Below are positions 25,033 through 33,128 of a stretch of DNA of 64,000 nt, piece by piece. Positions within the stretch are counted from its first letter, which is position 1; every line of letters begins with the position of its first letter. The notes beneath the pieces are model-generated. The model was not told the DNA's origin. It searched no databases and was given only the letters and a program-made list of their open reading frames with translations. Position numbers and translations under genes: made by a program. This DNA is from Paraburkholderia kirstenboschensis (GTDB lineage Bacteria; Pseudomonadota; Gammaproteobacteria; Burkholderiales; Burkholderiaceae): contig NZ_CAJHCR010000008.1 of assembly GCF_904848585.1 (NCBI RefSeq), positions 225,356 to 289,355 of the forward strand. The letters are read 5' to 3'.

Positions 25033-26850
25033 ATGTGCGGCATTGTTGGCGCGGCAGCGCAACGTAATATCGTCCCCGTCCTGATCGAAGGACTGCGGCG
25101 CCTCGAATATCGCGGCTACGACTCATGCGGCGTGGCCGTGCTGGGTGAAGGCGGCCCGGCGCGCGCTCGCAGCGTGGCGCGCGTCGCCGATCTCGACGAG
25201 CAGGTACGCGACAGCCACCTGGGCGGCATCACCGGTATCGCCCATACGCGCTGGGCCACACATGGCGCGCCGGTCACCGACAACGCTCACCCGATCTTTT
25301 CGAAAGATGCGCTCGCGTTGGTACACAACGGCATTATCGAAAACTACGAATCGTTGCGTGAGATGTTGCGCGGCAAGGGTTACACGTTCGTCTCGCAGAC
25401 CGACACAGAGGTTATCGCACATCTGATTCATAGCCTGTATCGGGGCGATCTGTTTGCGGCTGTGCGCGAGGCGGTGGCGCAACTGCATGGTGCTTATGCG
25501 ATCGCCGTGCTGCATAAGGACCAGCCGCATACCGTGGTGGGTGCGCGGCAGGGCTCGCCGCTCGTGGTGGGACTCGGCGACGGCGAGAACTTCCTTGCAT
25601 CCGACGCGCTTGCACTCGCGGGCAGCACGGAGCGCTTCATTTTTCTGGAAGAAGGCGACGTCTGCGAACTGACGCTCGAGGGCGTGCGTATTGCCGACCG
25701 CGAGGGCAACGAAGTGAGCCGCGAGGTGCGTCAGGTCGCGGCATACGGCGGCGCCGTGGAGCTGGGCCCGTACCGCCACTTCATGCAGAAGGAGATTTTC
25801 GAGCAGCCGCGCGCGATCTCCGACACGATCCCGCAGTCGGATTCGTTCGATGCTTCGCTGTTCGGTGAGAACGCCGAGAGCGTGTTTGCGGACATCGACA
25901 ATCTGCTGATCCTCGCGTGCGGCACGAGCTATTACTCGGGACTCACCGCTAAATACTGGCTCGAGTCGATCGCAAAGATCCCGACGCAGGTGGAGATTGC
26001 GAGCGAGTATCGCTACCGCGAGTCGGTGCCTAATCCGAAGTCGCTCGTGGTCGTGATATCGCAGTCTGGCGAAACCGCGGACACGCTTGCGGCGCTCAAG
26101 CATGCGCAGGCGCTTGGGCATCGGCATACGCTCGCCGTGTGCAACGTCGGCACGAGCGCGATGGTGCGCCAAACGGAATTGGCGTTCCTCACGCATGCGG
26201 GCCGCGAGATCGGCGTTGCATCGACAAAGGCGTTTACGACGCAACTGGTCGCGCTGTTCGTGCTGGCCGTCACGCTCGCGAAACAGCGCGGGCGCGTGAG
26301 CGCGGAACAGGAAGCCGAATACTTGCGGCAGCTTCGCCATTTGCCCGCCGCGTTGAACAGCGTGCTGGCGCTCGAGCCGCAGATCATCGCATGGTCGGAA
26401 GAGTTTTCGCGCAAGGAACATGCGCTGTTCCTCGGCCGCGGCATGCATTATCCGATCGCGCTCGAAGGCGCGTTGAAGCTGAAGGAGATTTCGTACATTC
26501 ACGCCGAGGCGTACCCGGCTGGCGAACTGAAGCACGGACCGCTTGCCCTCGTCACCGAGGCAATGCCCGTCGTAACCGTCGCACCAAACGACGCGTTGCT
26601 CGAGAAGCTCAAGTCGAACATCCAAGAAGTGCGCGCGCGCGGCGGCCAGCTCTATGTTTTCGCCGACGCGGATACGAAGATCGTCAACGACGAGGGCCTC
26701 CATGTAATCCGGATGCCGGAGCACTACGGTCTGTTGTCGCCGATTCTGCACGTGGTGCCGCTGCAGTTGCTGGCGTATCACACGGCTTGTGCGCGGGGTA
26801 CGGACGTAGATAAGCCGCGGAATCTGGCGAAGTCGGTGACGGTGGAGTAA
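25033..26850 (+). CDS. glmS: Glutamine--fructose-6-phosphate aminotransferase (isomerizing)
   Basis: 605 residues. It makes glucosamine-6-phosphate from fructose-6-phosphate and glutamine. The class II amidotransferase nucleophile Cys2 follows the initiator Met (MCGIVGAA). HTRWATHGAP and AYGGAVELGPYRHFM-EIFEQP mark the glutaminase and linker, and two SIS domains follow with LACGTSYYSG, SQSGETADTLAALK and GVASTKAFTTQ. The C-terminus RNLAKSVTVE is the conserved end. A strong terminator follows. Confidence 0.96.
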   Translation: MCGIVGAAAQRNIVPVLIEGLRRLEYRGYDSCGVAVLGEGGPARARSVARVADLDEQVRDSHLGGITGIAHTRWATHGAPVTDNAHPIFSKDALALVHNGIIENYESLREMLRGKGYTFVSQTDTEVIAHLIHSLYRGDLFAAVREAVAQLHGAYAIAVLHKDQPHTVVGARQGSPLVVGLGDGENFLASDALALAGSTERFIFLEEGDVCELTLEGVRIADREGNEVSREVRQVAAYGGAVELGPYRHFMQKEIFEQPRAISDTIPQSDSFDASLFGENAESVFADIDNLLILACGTSYYSGLTAKYWLESIAKIPTQVEIASEYRYRESVPNPKSLVVVISQSGETADTLAALKHAQALGHRHTLAVCNVGTSAMVRQTELAFLTHAGREIGVASTKAFTTQLVALFVLAVTLAKQRGRVSAEQEAEYLRQLRHLPAALNSVLALEPQIIAWSEEFSRKEHALFLGRGMHYPIALEGALKLKEISYIHAEAYPAGELKHGPLALVTEAMPVVTVAPNDALLEKLKSNIQEVRARGGQLYVFADADTKIVNDEGLHVIRMPEHYGLLSPILHVVPLQLLAYHTACARGTDVDKPRNLAKSVTVE

Positions 26851-26906
26851 GAGGGGTTTGGCGGGTCTTTGTTGTAGTTGTTGCAGATTCAGATACTGCA
26901 CCAAGC

Positions 26907-26936
26907 AAAAGCGCCGGCTATGAGCCGGCGCTTTTT
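26907..26936. terminator. Intrinsic terminator after glmS
   Basis: AAAAGCGCCGGC, loop TATGA, GCCGGCGCTTTTT. It is T-rich on both strands, so it can serve glmS and the convergent DUF6723-like gene. Confidence 0.85.
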
Positions 26937-26997
26937 CGTTTGCACAACGTCGGGCCTTGATTGCTACCTGCGAGGCTCGTCGTCGCCCCCATTGGGC

Positions 26998-27258
26998 TCA
27001 TAGCTCCGGCCGGGCCAGGTCGGACAACGCAATGTGTTCGCCGTAGACCTGCGCGGCCGCGACCGCCTCCAGCTTCGTTGGATACGGGCCGAGTTCCGGT
27101 GCGCCATCGAACGGGAATAGCACACGGCCGTCGGTCGTTCGAACGACTTTCAAAACGCCGTAGAAACGCCGGTAGCCCGCGAGCTTGGACGTCGCCGATA
27201 TTTCGAAATCGTCCTCCGATGCTGCGGGAACGCTGGGAATAAATGCGGTCTTGCTCAT
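26998..27258 (-). CDS. Small hypothetical protein (DUF6723-like)
   Basis: 86 residues. The central part YRRFYGVLKVVRTTDGRVLF followed by PFDGAPELGPYPTKLEAVAAA resembles a small protein family widespread in Burkholderia (DUF6723 as I recall it). There is no signal peptide or membrane helix. The function is unknown. It stands alone between glmS and a lytic transglycosylase gene. Confidence 0.7.
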   Translation of the reverse strand: MSKTAFIPSVPAASEDDFEISATSKLAGYRRFYGVLKVVRTTDGRVLFPFDGAPELGPYPTKLEAVAAAQVYGEHIALSDLARPEL

Positions 27259-27549
27259 GCTGAGTACATCTCGTGTTCGATTAACCTGCGATTGTCGCGG
27301 ACGGATGATCGCCGGCGACCGTCATTGTCTCAAATCCGCGGAAGCCAGGCTGTTTCACGTTCCCACCCGAGCGGCGAGGAGCACACAAAGCGTTCATCTT
27401 CGCAACTAACGGGACGCCTTCAACCCGTAGACACGCAGCGTGCGACTTCGGCGGCGGCACTTGCAGCCACTGCACACCCTGCGCTGTCCGCAGCATCTAC
27501 GCTTGGCGTCCGCTTTTAACCAAACCGATGCCTATTTTTAAGGCAGGGT
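27259..27549. other. Gene-free stretch before the lytic transglycosylase
   Basis: With the promoter element and leader that follow, about 325 bases lie between the DUF6723-like start and the start I choose at 27584. I see no convincing gene here; the open frames are short and overlap on both strands. It should hold the promoter of the minus-strand small gene near 27259-27350, but no clear -10/-35 pair is visible. Confidence 0.5.
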
Positions 27550-27555
27550 TATAAT
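27550..27555 (+). promoter_or_regulatory. Consensus -10 (TATAAT) of the lytic transglycosylase gene
   Basis: A perfect TATAAT whose last two bases are the first two of an in-frame ATG at 27554. If it is the -10 element, transcription starts near 27562 and that ATG cannot be used. No good -35 is visible 16-18 bases upstream. Confidence 0.55.
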
Positions 27556-27583
27556 GCGCAAACTTTTTCCTCAGACCTATGCC

Positions 27584-28240
27584 ATGAGTCGGTTACTTTG
27601 CCTGATACTGCTTTCGCTCGGCCTCGCCCAATCGGCGATGGCTGAGGAGAACGGTGACCGCATGTCCGCATATCTGACGCAGAAGTTCGGCCTCGCCAAG
27701 GAGAAGGCTGCAAAGATATCCGATGCAGTGCAATCCGCCGCATCGAAATATTCACTGCCGCCGGCGCTGCTGCTGGCGATCATCTCGATCGAGTCGCGCT
27801 TCAAGGAAAAGGCCAAGGGCGCCAATGGCGCGACGGGGCTCATGCAGGTCGTGCCAAGCGCGCATCGCGGACTTCTAAGAAACGTGAAGGATCTCACCGA
27901 GCCGACGGCGAATATCGAGGCCGGCTCCGCGATCCTATACGGCTACATGCGCTCAGCTAACGGCGATATGAACGCCGCGCTCAAGAGCTACGGCGGCTCG
28001 CAAGCGTACGCGCAGAAAGTCAGCACGCGTGCAGGCGATTTTGCCGGCGTCGCGACACCTCAAGACTCAGCCAAAAATCTCAACGGGCGAACGGGCTCCT
28101 GCGACGCCCGCTCCCCGTCCGACGGTTGCCCGGCATCCGGCAACTGGTCCGATGTGTTCACTGTTCCCTCGCCCGGTGCTGGCGGCGCGGGCGCGAACGG
28201 CGCGGTAACGTCTGCGGCACTTCCCACCGCGTCGAACTGA
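27584..28240 (+). CDS. Lytic transglycosylase, SLT domain, exported
   Basis: 218 residues from the ATG at 27584 (MSRLLCLILLSLGLAQSAMA, a signal peptide). I prefer this to the ATG at 27554, which overlaps the TATAAT box. The SLT domain follows: LLLAIISIESRFKEKAKG contains the catalytic glutamate, then GLMQVVPSAH, IEAGSAILYGYM and ALKSYGG. This is a small family 1 type murein lyase without the long superhelix of Slt70. The tail is rich in Gly/Ala and has a cysteine pair. Confidence 0.85.
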   Translation: MSRLLCLILLSLGLAQSAMAEENGDRMSAYLTQKFGLAKEKAAKISDAVQSAASKYSLPPALLLAIISIESRFKEKAKGANGATGLMQVVPSAHRGLLRNVKDLTEPTANIEAGSAILYGYMRSANGDMNAALKSYGGSQAYAQKVSTRAGDFAGVATPQDSAKNLNGRTGSCDARSPSDGCPASGNWSDVFTVPSPGAGGAGANGAVTSAALPTASN

Positions 28241-28370
28241 ACGCCAACTCTTCTTTTCTCCAGGTTCGCCCTTTGCCGCAGCCGCGCTGTGCGGGGCGAC
28301 GGTTGTCATCTCGCTAGATTCACGGTGAAAGACGGCGCAAGTCGCGCGTCGGCCGATTCGCTGCACGCTT

Positions 28371-28400
28371 TTTACGCACTAGCGACAACCGCTCTACAAT
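28371..28400 (+). promoter_or_regulatory. Candidate sigma70 promoter of the DUF2242 lipoprotein
   Basis: TTTACG (28371-28376), an 18-base spacer and TACAAT (28395-28400), about 50 bases before the start codon. Confidence 0.45.
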
Positions 28401-28450
28401 GCGTTTCCTTTGCGATTTCTTTCGCATTCACGCAGCGTTTCTGATTGACC

Positions 28451-29143
28451 ATGTCCATCTCGCTTTTAAAGACCACTGCGGCCTCGCTGTGCGGCCTGCT
28501 GATGCTCGCCGCTTGCAGCAGCGCGCCGACGCCCAAATTCCAGCAAGAGCTATTCGAAACCGGCGCGAGCCCGTATGCGCGCAATTTCAACTCGAGCGTG
28601 ATTGACACATGCGAGGCTGCGCGTCGAGCACTGTTGAGCCAAGGCTATCTGACGACGATGACCCGCAACGATACCGTCGACGGCACGAAGAACTTCCAGC
28701 CCACCGGCGATACGCACGTGGTCGTCGAATTTCATGTGGTATGCACGCCAGGCGAAGAGGCGAGCAGTAGCAGCATCGTCTATGTGAACGCCGTGCAGAA
28801 CGGCTTCGCTTTGAAAAAGAGCGACACGTCGGCGAGTGTCGGATTGAGCGTGCTCGGTTCGCTGTCGCTGCCAATCCGCTCGAACAGCGACGCTATGGTG
28901 AAGATTTCCAGCGAGACGATTCCCTCTGGCAAGTTCTACGACCGTTTCTTTGGTCTCGTCGGCCACTATCTGCAGACCGTGGTGCGCACTCAGCCTGTCG
29001 TCAATGACCGTATCGAGACGCATCTGCTGCCGGTGCCAGTCGAGGCAGCGGCGCCTCCGCCTCCGCCTGCGCCGGAAATGCCGGACCCGATCGGCAAAGC
29101 CGCTTCTGTGCAACCGGCGAGCGAAGCGGCCTCAGTGCGTTGA
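28451..29143 (+). CDS. DUF2242 family lipoprotein
   Basis: 230 residues. The N-terminus is a lipoprotein signal with LMLAACSS, so the mature protein is probably attached to the outer membrane. The middle contains DTCEAARRALLSQGYLT and VVEFHVVCTPGE, matching the pattern I associate with DUF2242. The C-terminus is Pro/Ala-rich, ending in low-complexity repeats. The ATG at 28451 is preferred to the TTG two codons earlier. The function is unknown. Confidence 0.75.
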   Translation: MSISLLKTTAASLCGLLMLAACSSAPTPKFQQELFETGASPYARNFNSSVIDTCEAARRALLSQGYLTTMTRNDTVDGTKNFQPTGDTHVVVEFHVVCTPGEEASSSSIVYVNAVQNGFALKKSDTSASVGLSVLGSLSLPIRSNSDAMVKISSETIPSGKFYDRFFGLVGHYLQTVVRTQPVVNDRIETHLLPVPVEAAAPPPPPAPEMPDPIGKAASVQPASEAASVR

Positions 29144-29281
29144 GTTCTAGCGAAGGTGTCGGGGCTGCGACCAATCGATGCGCGCGCAGCCCGCAAAAAC
29201 AGCGCGCAGCCGCAGTTCTCCTATGTCTTTTACTTAAGACGTATACATATGTAGTAGTAGTTAACAAGGGTTAGTCCCGTC

Positions 29282-29474
29282 TGTGGATAACCGTGAATTC
29301 TTCCGTTAGATCAAAGTAATGGCGTCGCGATAACCGTGGGGGACCGCGCTGTAGAAAATCTACAAGCGCGGGATAACTTTCCCTGCTGGCGACGCCCCAT
29401 CCGTTTTATCAAGATTTCGCGCACAGGCTGTTCCATGCGCTATCCCAACGTTATGCATAGGCCGCTGTGGATAA
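29282..29474. promoter_or_regulatory. DnaA-box / phased GATAA array
   Basis: TGTGGATAA, the complement of the DnaA box consensus TTATNCACA, occurs at 29282-29290 and 29466-29474. TTATGCATA at 29451-29459 is one mismatch from consensus in the other orientation. GATAAC or GATAAG cores in the same orientation begin at 29286, 29329, 29372 and 29470; the first three are exactly 43 bases apart, about four helical turns. GATAACCGTG is repeated exactly at the first two. DnaA binding is inferred. Confidence 0.5.
29321..29396. repeat. Nested inverted repeat (8-bp outer arms, 12-bp inner hairpin)
   Basis: Outer arms GGCGTCGC (29321-29328) and GCGACGCC (29389-29396). The inner hairpin pairs CCGCGCTGTAGA (29344-29355) with TCTAC-AAGCGCGG (29359-29371), with one bulged A and a three-base loop. 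No T-run follows, so it is not a simple terminator. It could be a structured RNA or a DNA cruciform inside the DnaA-box region. Confidence 0.55.
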
Positions 29475-29716
29475 GTGGTGAACCGCGAGGCTATACCAGG
29501 CTGCCCGCGGGGCTACCTCTCTTACCGCTGATGGCTCGCGAGCGTACAGATCGCACACACAGTCGCGCGCAAATTGAGGCAGACGGAACGAAGATTGCGT
29601 GTCTCTTTTCTGCAGCGCGACCGTTGCTATTTAGTCAAAACAGGTTGGTAAATGCCCTATCCGGGCATAGAGTTAAAGTGGTTTCTGAAGTTCTTGGTGC
29701 AGTGCGGGGGTGCCGG

Positions 29717-29941
29717 ATGAAACGCAGAACAGCACGACAGTTGGTCCGTCTTCTATCGGATATCAGGCATGCTGCCCATTGCAGCACGTTGCGGGCGGCG
29801 GCCACGAACCGGGATATCGCGCTTGCATCGGCCGAGCGCGACGGGGGCCTGGGCGAAAGTCACGAACGCGACGAAGGCGACGAAAGCGCCGACACGTCCC
29901 GTGACGTCCGCGAGAACAAGCCTGCCCGGAGCGGATCATGA
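29717..29941 (+). CDS. Small hypothetical protein, coupled to the next gene
   Basis: 74 residues with a basic N-terminus (MKRRTARQLVRLLSDIRHAA) that looks helical, and an acidic, disordered tail rich in Glu, Asp and Ser. I recognise no domain. In its favour: it overlaps the next small gene by ATGA, and a G-rich stretch precedes the start. Against it: short length and a composition that could arise by chance. The open frame extends upstream to 29336, but I do not trust that part. Confidence 0.4.
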   Translation: MKRRTARQLVRLLSDIRHAAHCSTLRAAATNRDIALASAERDGGLGESHERDEGDESADTSRDVRENKPARSGS

Positions 29942-30189
29942 GAGCCGCGAGCGAACAGTCGTTGCGTTTTCTCGTCGAGAAATGGCTCGCGCCGGCGCCT
30001 TGTGCGGCCGTGCACGTCACCGAATTCAGCCGTACGCGTGTCGGCGGCCGGCGCTACGTGCGCGTGGAGACATCGGCGGAATCCGGCTCGCGCGGACTTT
30101 TCTTCTTCCGTCACGACGACGGCTGCTGGTGCGTGTTCCCGCCCACCGGCGACGCCAGGCACATGTACGGGCATCCACGCGCCGCTTGA
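29938..30189 (+). CDS. Small hypothetical protein
   Basis: 83 residues with GGAG six bases before the ATG. The sequence LRFLVEKWLAPAPCAAVHVTEF, followed by RRYVRVETS and GLFFFRHDDGCWCVFPP, has the regular alternation of a small beta-rich globular protein and two Cys near a Trp. It looks like a genuine conserved small protein of this group, function unknown. It lies ahead of the IclR regulator gene and may be co-transcribed with the preceding small frame. Confidence 0.65.
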   Translation: MRAASEQSLRFLVEKWLAPAPCAAVHVTEFSRTRVGGRRYVRVETSAESGSRGLFFFRHDDGCWCVFPPTGDARHMYGHPRAA

Positions 30190-30437
30190 CGGCGCTCAGC
30201 CGGACGCCTTCTCCATCGTGTTATCGCGCGTTCCGACTGCTCGAAAGGCGCCTGTTCATTTGCCTGTTCATTTGACCGCAAGCCTAACCATCGCCTGATC
30301 CAACGCCCCCGCGCGCGGTAGTCGCGCAAGACTGTGGCGGCTTCGGGCACAATCACGCGACGAGCCGCGCCAGCGGCGTAAGCAGCAAAGAGCCGCCAGC
30401 AGGGCCTTCGCTCGCAGCCCGAATCCCAGGCAACCTG

Positions 30438-31190
30438 ATGGACGACAAAGACTGGATCGCCGGCGCCGCTAAAGCGCTCGCGATCATTGAGGCATTCGAC
30501 GAAGAGCACGCCCGCATGACGCCGACCGCGGTGGCCGGACGCGCCGGTTTGTCGCGCACGGCGGCGCGCCGCTATTTGCTGACGCTGCGCGAACTCGGCT
30601 ACGTCGACACAGACGGCAAGCTCTTCTGGCTCGCGCCACGCGTGTTGCGGCTAGGGCAGTCCTATCTCGACTCTGCGCGCTTGCCGCGCACGGTGCAGCC
30701 GTTCCTTCAACGCATTACGGCGACGCTTCAGGAGACGGCGCTCGTCGCAATTCTCGACGAGCACGACGTTGTCTACGTCGCCCGTAACGGTGTGAACCGG
30801 GCGATGGCGGTCGGCTTCGTGCTCGGCTCGCGCGCGCCGGCGCCGTTATCGTCGGCGGGATTGGTGTTGCTGGCGTTCCAGGCGCCGGAGAACATTGAAC
30901 AATGGCTGGCGTCGTATCCGATCAAGGTGTTCACGCCGCACACATACTCCACGATCGAGCGGCTTCGCGAAGTGCTCGGCGAGATTCGGCGCAACGGCTA
31001 TGTAGTCACCGACCAGCAACTGGAACTCGGTGTGCGCGGCGTCGCAGTGCCGTTGCGCGACCGGCATGGCACGGTCGTCGCGGCGATTAGCGTGAGCATG
31101 CCGATCGGTCAGGAGTCGGCGAACGCCGCGCTGCACCGCGTTCTGCCGACGCTGCTCGAAACCGCGAGCCTGCTGCGCAATCTGGTGTAG
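30438..31190 (+). CDS. IclR family transcriptional regulator (PcaR/PobR-like)
   Basis: 250 residues. The N-terminal winged helix-turn-helix includes TPTAVAGRAGLSRTAARRYLLTL. The C-terminal effector domain has LQETALVAILDEHDVVYVAR and SSAGLVLLAF. The branch resembles regulators of protocatechuate and p-hydroxybenzoate catabolism (PcaR, PcaU, PobR). No aromatic catabolic operon is adjacent, so the target is elsewhere or unknown. The 248 bases upstream contain no other gene. Confidence 0.88.
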   Translation: MDDKDWIAGAAKALAIIEAFDEEHARMTPTAVAGRAGLSRTAARRYLLTLRELGYVDTDGKLFWLAPRVLRLGQSYLDSARLPRTVQPFLQRITATLQETALVAILDEHDVVYVARNGVNRAMAVGFVLGSRAPAPLSSAGLVLLAFQAPENIEQWLASYPIKVFTPHTYSTIERLREVLGEIRRNGYVVTDQQLELGVRGVAVPLRDRHGTVVAAISVSMPIGQESANAALHRVLPTLLETASLLRNLV

Positions 31191-31413
31191 CGAGACCTAG
31201 GTGATGTCCCTGGTATCGGGCATTTGTGAGTGAAAGCGGCTCGAAAGCCAGCTGTCTCCCGGAAAATACATATCCCGTTTTGCGCATGACAAACCGCCTA
31301 CGCCAGGTAATACTCTCCCGCGGGAAGCGGTACGGCGCCTGCAGCGCTGCCTGCTTCACCGCGCAGCTATTTCATTCACATTGACTCAGTCGTTGAGGTT
31401 TGGGGAACAACAC

Positions 31414-31626
31414 ATGAAAAAAGTTATCGTCTCGCTCGCAGCAGCATCGATCGCGCTGGTCTCGGTTCAAGCTTTCGCACAAGCATCGGACGCAGCCGCT
31501 CCGGCCGCTGCAGCTAGCGCACCGAAGAAGCATCACGTGAAGAAGCTGAAGACGCACGGCAAGCGCGCTCCGGTTGCTGCAGCAGCGTCGGCAGCGGGCA
31601 CGAACGACAAGGGCACGCAGAACTAA
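31414..31626 (+). CDS. Small exported Ala/Lys-rich protein
   Basis: 70 residues from the ATG at 31414 with GGGGA upstream; an earlier in-frame TTG has no support. A clear signal peptide (MKKVIVSLAAASIALVSVQA, cut after AFAQA) leaves about 45 residues of Ala-rich sequence around a basic stretch KKHHVKKLKTHGKRAP. It is probably a disordered periplasmic protein that binds polyanions. It has its own terminator, so it is likely monocistronic and well expressed. Confidence 0.65.
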   Translation: MKKVIVSLAAASIALVSVQAFAQASDAAAPAAAASAPKKHHVKKLKTHGKRAPVAAAASAAGTNDKGTQN

Positions 31627-31720
31627 GCAGGCGCCCCTTCGCCAGGCGAGCCGCTTCGCCTGCTGCACGCGCCGCGCGTTCGGCGGATGCCATGCGGGTT
31701 CGATGCAGGCGTCGCAAGCA

Positions 31721-31750
31721 AAAAGGCCAGAGCTCCTGCTCTGGCCTTTT
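31721..31750. terminator. Intrinsic terminator after the small exported protein
   Basis: AAAAGGCCAGAGC, loop TCCT, GCTCTGGCCTTTT. A 13-bp perfect stem with T-runs on both strands, between convergent genes. Confidence 0.85.
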
Positions 31751-31843
31751 GTATTCCGGTCGCGTTCGTCACGGGTCTCAGCGATTCGCAGCGATCTTCG
31801 TTGAGCGCACGCATGCCGCGCCGCGCATACGCCTTAGCGGTGT

Positions 31844-32122
31844 TTAGCCCGCGAGGCCGCGTTTGATCACTTCGTTCAGCAGTCCAGTCATGCCTTCAGG
31901 ATGTGTCGCGGCGCGCTCTTTGAGCTCGGCAACCAGATCGCCGTTCAGCTTGCATGCGAACGCGACAAGACCTTGCGCCTGATCCAGTTTGCGCTGCTCC
32001 CGGCGATCCAGTTTCGGCTCCGCAGCCGAAGCCTTGCCGAAGCGTTCGGCAGTGGACTGCTTCATTGCATTGTTCAGCTTGAGTGCCTTGTTCTTTTCAA
32101 GGTCGGTCTTTTTCATCGCCAT
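31844..32122 (-). CDS. Small hypothetical protein, possible ribbon-helix-helix
   Basis: 92 residues. A highly charged first half (EKNKALKLNNAMKQSTAERF) is followed by LNGDLVAELKERAATHPEGM and TGLLNEVIKRGL, a pattern compatible with a ribbon-helix-helix DNA-binding fold. The ATG at 32122 has GAGG at suitable spacing; the ATG two codons later is also possible. No partner toxin gene is next to it. Confidence 0.6.
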   Translation of the reverse strand: MAMKKTDLEKNKALKLNNAMKQSTAERFGKASAAEPKLDRREQRKLDQAQGLVAFACKLNGDLVAELKERAATHPEGMTGLLNEVIKRGLAG

Positions 32123-32206
32123 ACGTCAGGCCTCTGCCAGATAGGTAATCCCGCATTGTACGCACCGCGCGTTGCGTTGCGTCGCGCGAGCGAACGGCGT
32201 TGCGCG

Positions 32207-32995
32207 TCAAGGCGAGGCGGCGGACGCACCGGCATCACGCGCGTCGGAGTCGAGCGGCGCCGCCGCCATGCTGTCCATCAGCGCGCGCATTCTTTGCCAG
32301 TGCGTGCCTTCCCAGAACACGCGGCGGCACACATCGCAAGTGACAAACTGGTTATGCCGCTGCAGCACGCCGTCGGGCGCGCGGTCGCCGACTTCGTCAC
32401 GTGCAATGCGCCGCAGCGGCGCGTTGCACATCAGACATAGACGGAACGGCTGTGCGCTGCCCGCCAGATCCAGCCGTTCGAACACTTCGCGCAATTGCTC
32501 GCGCGGCCGGAGCGTGCGGACGTAGCAGCCATGCGTGATCGAGCGGCGTTTCAGTAGCTCGCGGTCGCGGGTGAGAACGATACGGTTTTCGGCGGCGGCG
32601 AGTGCTTCGATATCGGCGTCGGGATAGTGGTTGTCGTAGAGCGTATCGAATCCCGCCAGCCGCAGCAGCGGCGCAAGGCCGCCAAGATGTGCGTCGGCGA
32701 TGAAGCGCACCACGCGCAGCGGACGTTCGCGCACACGCAGCAGCGGCCGGATGTCGAGCGCTTCGAATTTCGGATAGACGGCAACGCGGTCGCCTTCGGT
32801 GACAGGATGATTGAAACCCACCGACTCGCCATTCACCAGGATCAGTTCTACTTCGGTGTGCGGCACGCCGAGCGCTTCGATCGCGTGTTTCGTAGTGGCG
32901 TCGCGCGCGCATGCGTAAGCGAACGCTCGCCGGCGCAGCGGCCGGGCGAGAAAATCGTTCAGCTCCTCGTAGAAGCGGAAAGTCGCGGTGACCAT
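32207..32995 (-). CDS. Ubiquitin-like / Mut7-C RNase domain protein
   Basis: 262 residues. The first 85 residues (TFRFYEELNDFLARPLRR to VTEGDRVAVYPKFEALD) fit a beta-grasp ubiquitin-like domain. The remainder is a Mut7-C PIN-type nuclease: RFIADAHLGGLAPLLRLAGF, then ILTRDRELLKRR with acidic residues for metal binding. A C-terminal zinc-ribbon-like pair CLMCNAPL and CDVCRRVFW follows. Mut7-C proteins are predicted RNases; the targets are unknown. It is a single gene, divergent from the dehydrogenase. Confidence 0.87.
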   Translation of the reverse strand: MVTATFRFYEELNDFLARPLRRRAFAYACARDATTKHAIEALGVPHTEVELILVNGESVGFNHPVTEGDRVAVYPKFEALDIRPLLRVRERPLRVVRFIADAHLGGLAPLLRLAGFDTLYDNHYPDADIEALAAAENRIVLTRDRELLKRRSITHGCYVRTLRPREQLREVFERLDLAGSAQPFRLCLMCNAPLRRIARDEVGDRAPDGVLQRHNQFVTCDVCRRVFWEGTHWQRMRALMDSMAAAPLDSDARDAGASAASP

Positions 32996-33128
32996 CGCAG
33001 CAGTATCGCACCGTGCGCCATTGCGCGCCGCAATGGCATGCCCGGTTGCGTCCCGCCGTTGCGTCGTTTTCCTGCATATGTCCCACGGGTGTGCTTTACT
33101 TCCAGTTCTTTAGAAGACGGAGCTTCAG

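Larger units (their letters stand above)
29144..29716. other. 573-base gene-free region with DnaA boxes and inverted repeats
   Basis: No convincing coding sequence. An open frame starts at 29336 on the plus strand but lacks a ribosome binding site and family likeness before 29717. Instead there are two consensus DnaA boxes, a regularly spaced GATAA series and a nested inverted repeat, listed separately. A further small hairpin ATGCCC/GGGCAT sits at 29652-29668. Confidence 0.6.

Noticed and set aside
29344..29371. Rho-independent terminator
   Set aside because: The stem is strong but it is followed by GATAACTTT rather than a T-run on either strand.
29282..29474. Chromosomal replication origin
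   Set aside because: DnaA boxes are present, but there is no AT-rich unwinding region and no dnaA, dnaN, parAB or repA gene nearby; kept only as a DnaA-binding candidate.
29336..29716. Upstream part of the 201-codon frame ending at 29941
   Set aside because: It crosses the nested inverted repeat and a DnaA box, has no ribosome binding site and no protein-like pattern before residue 128.
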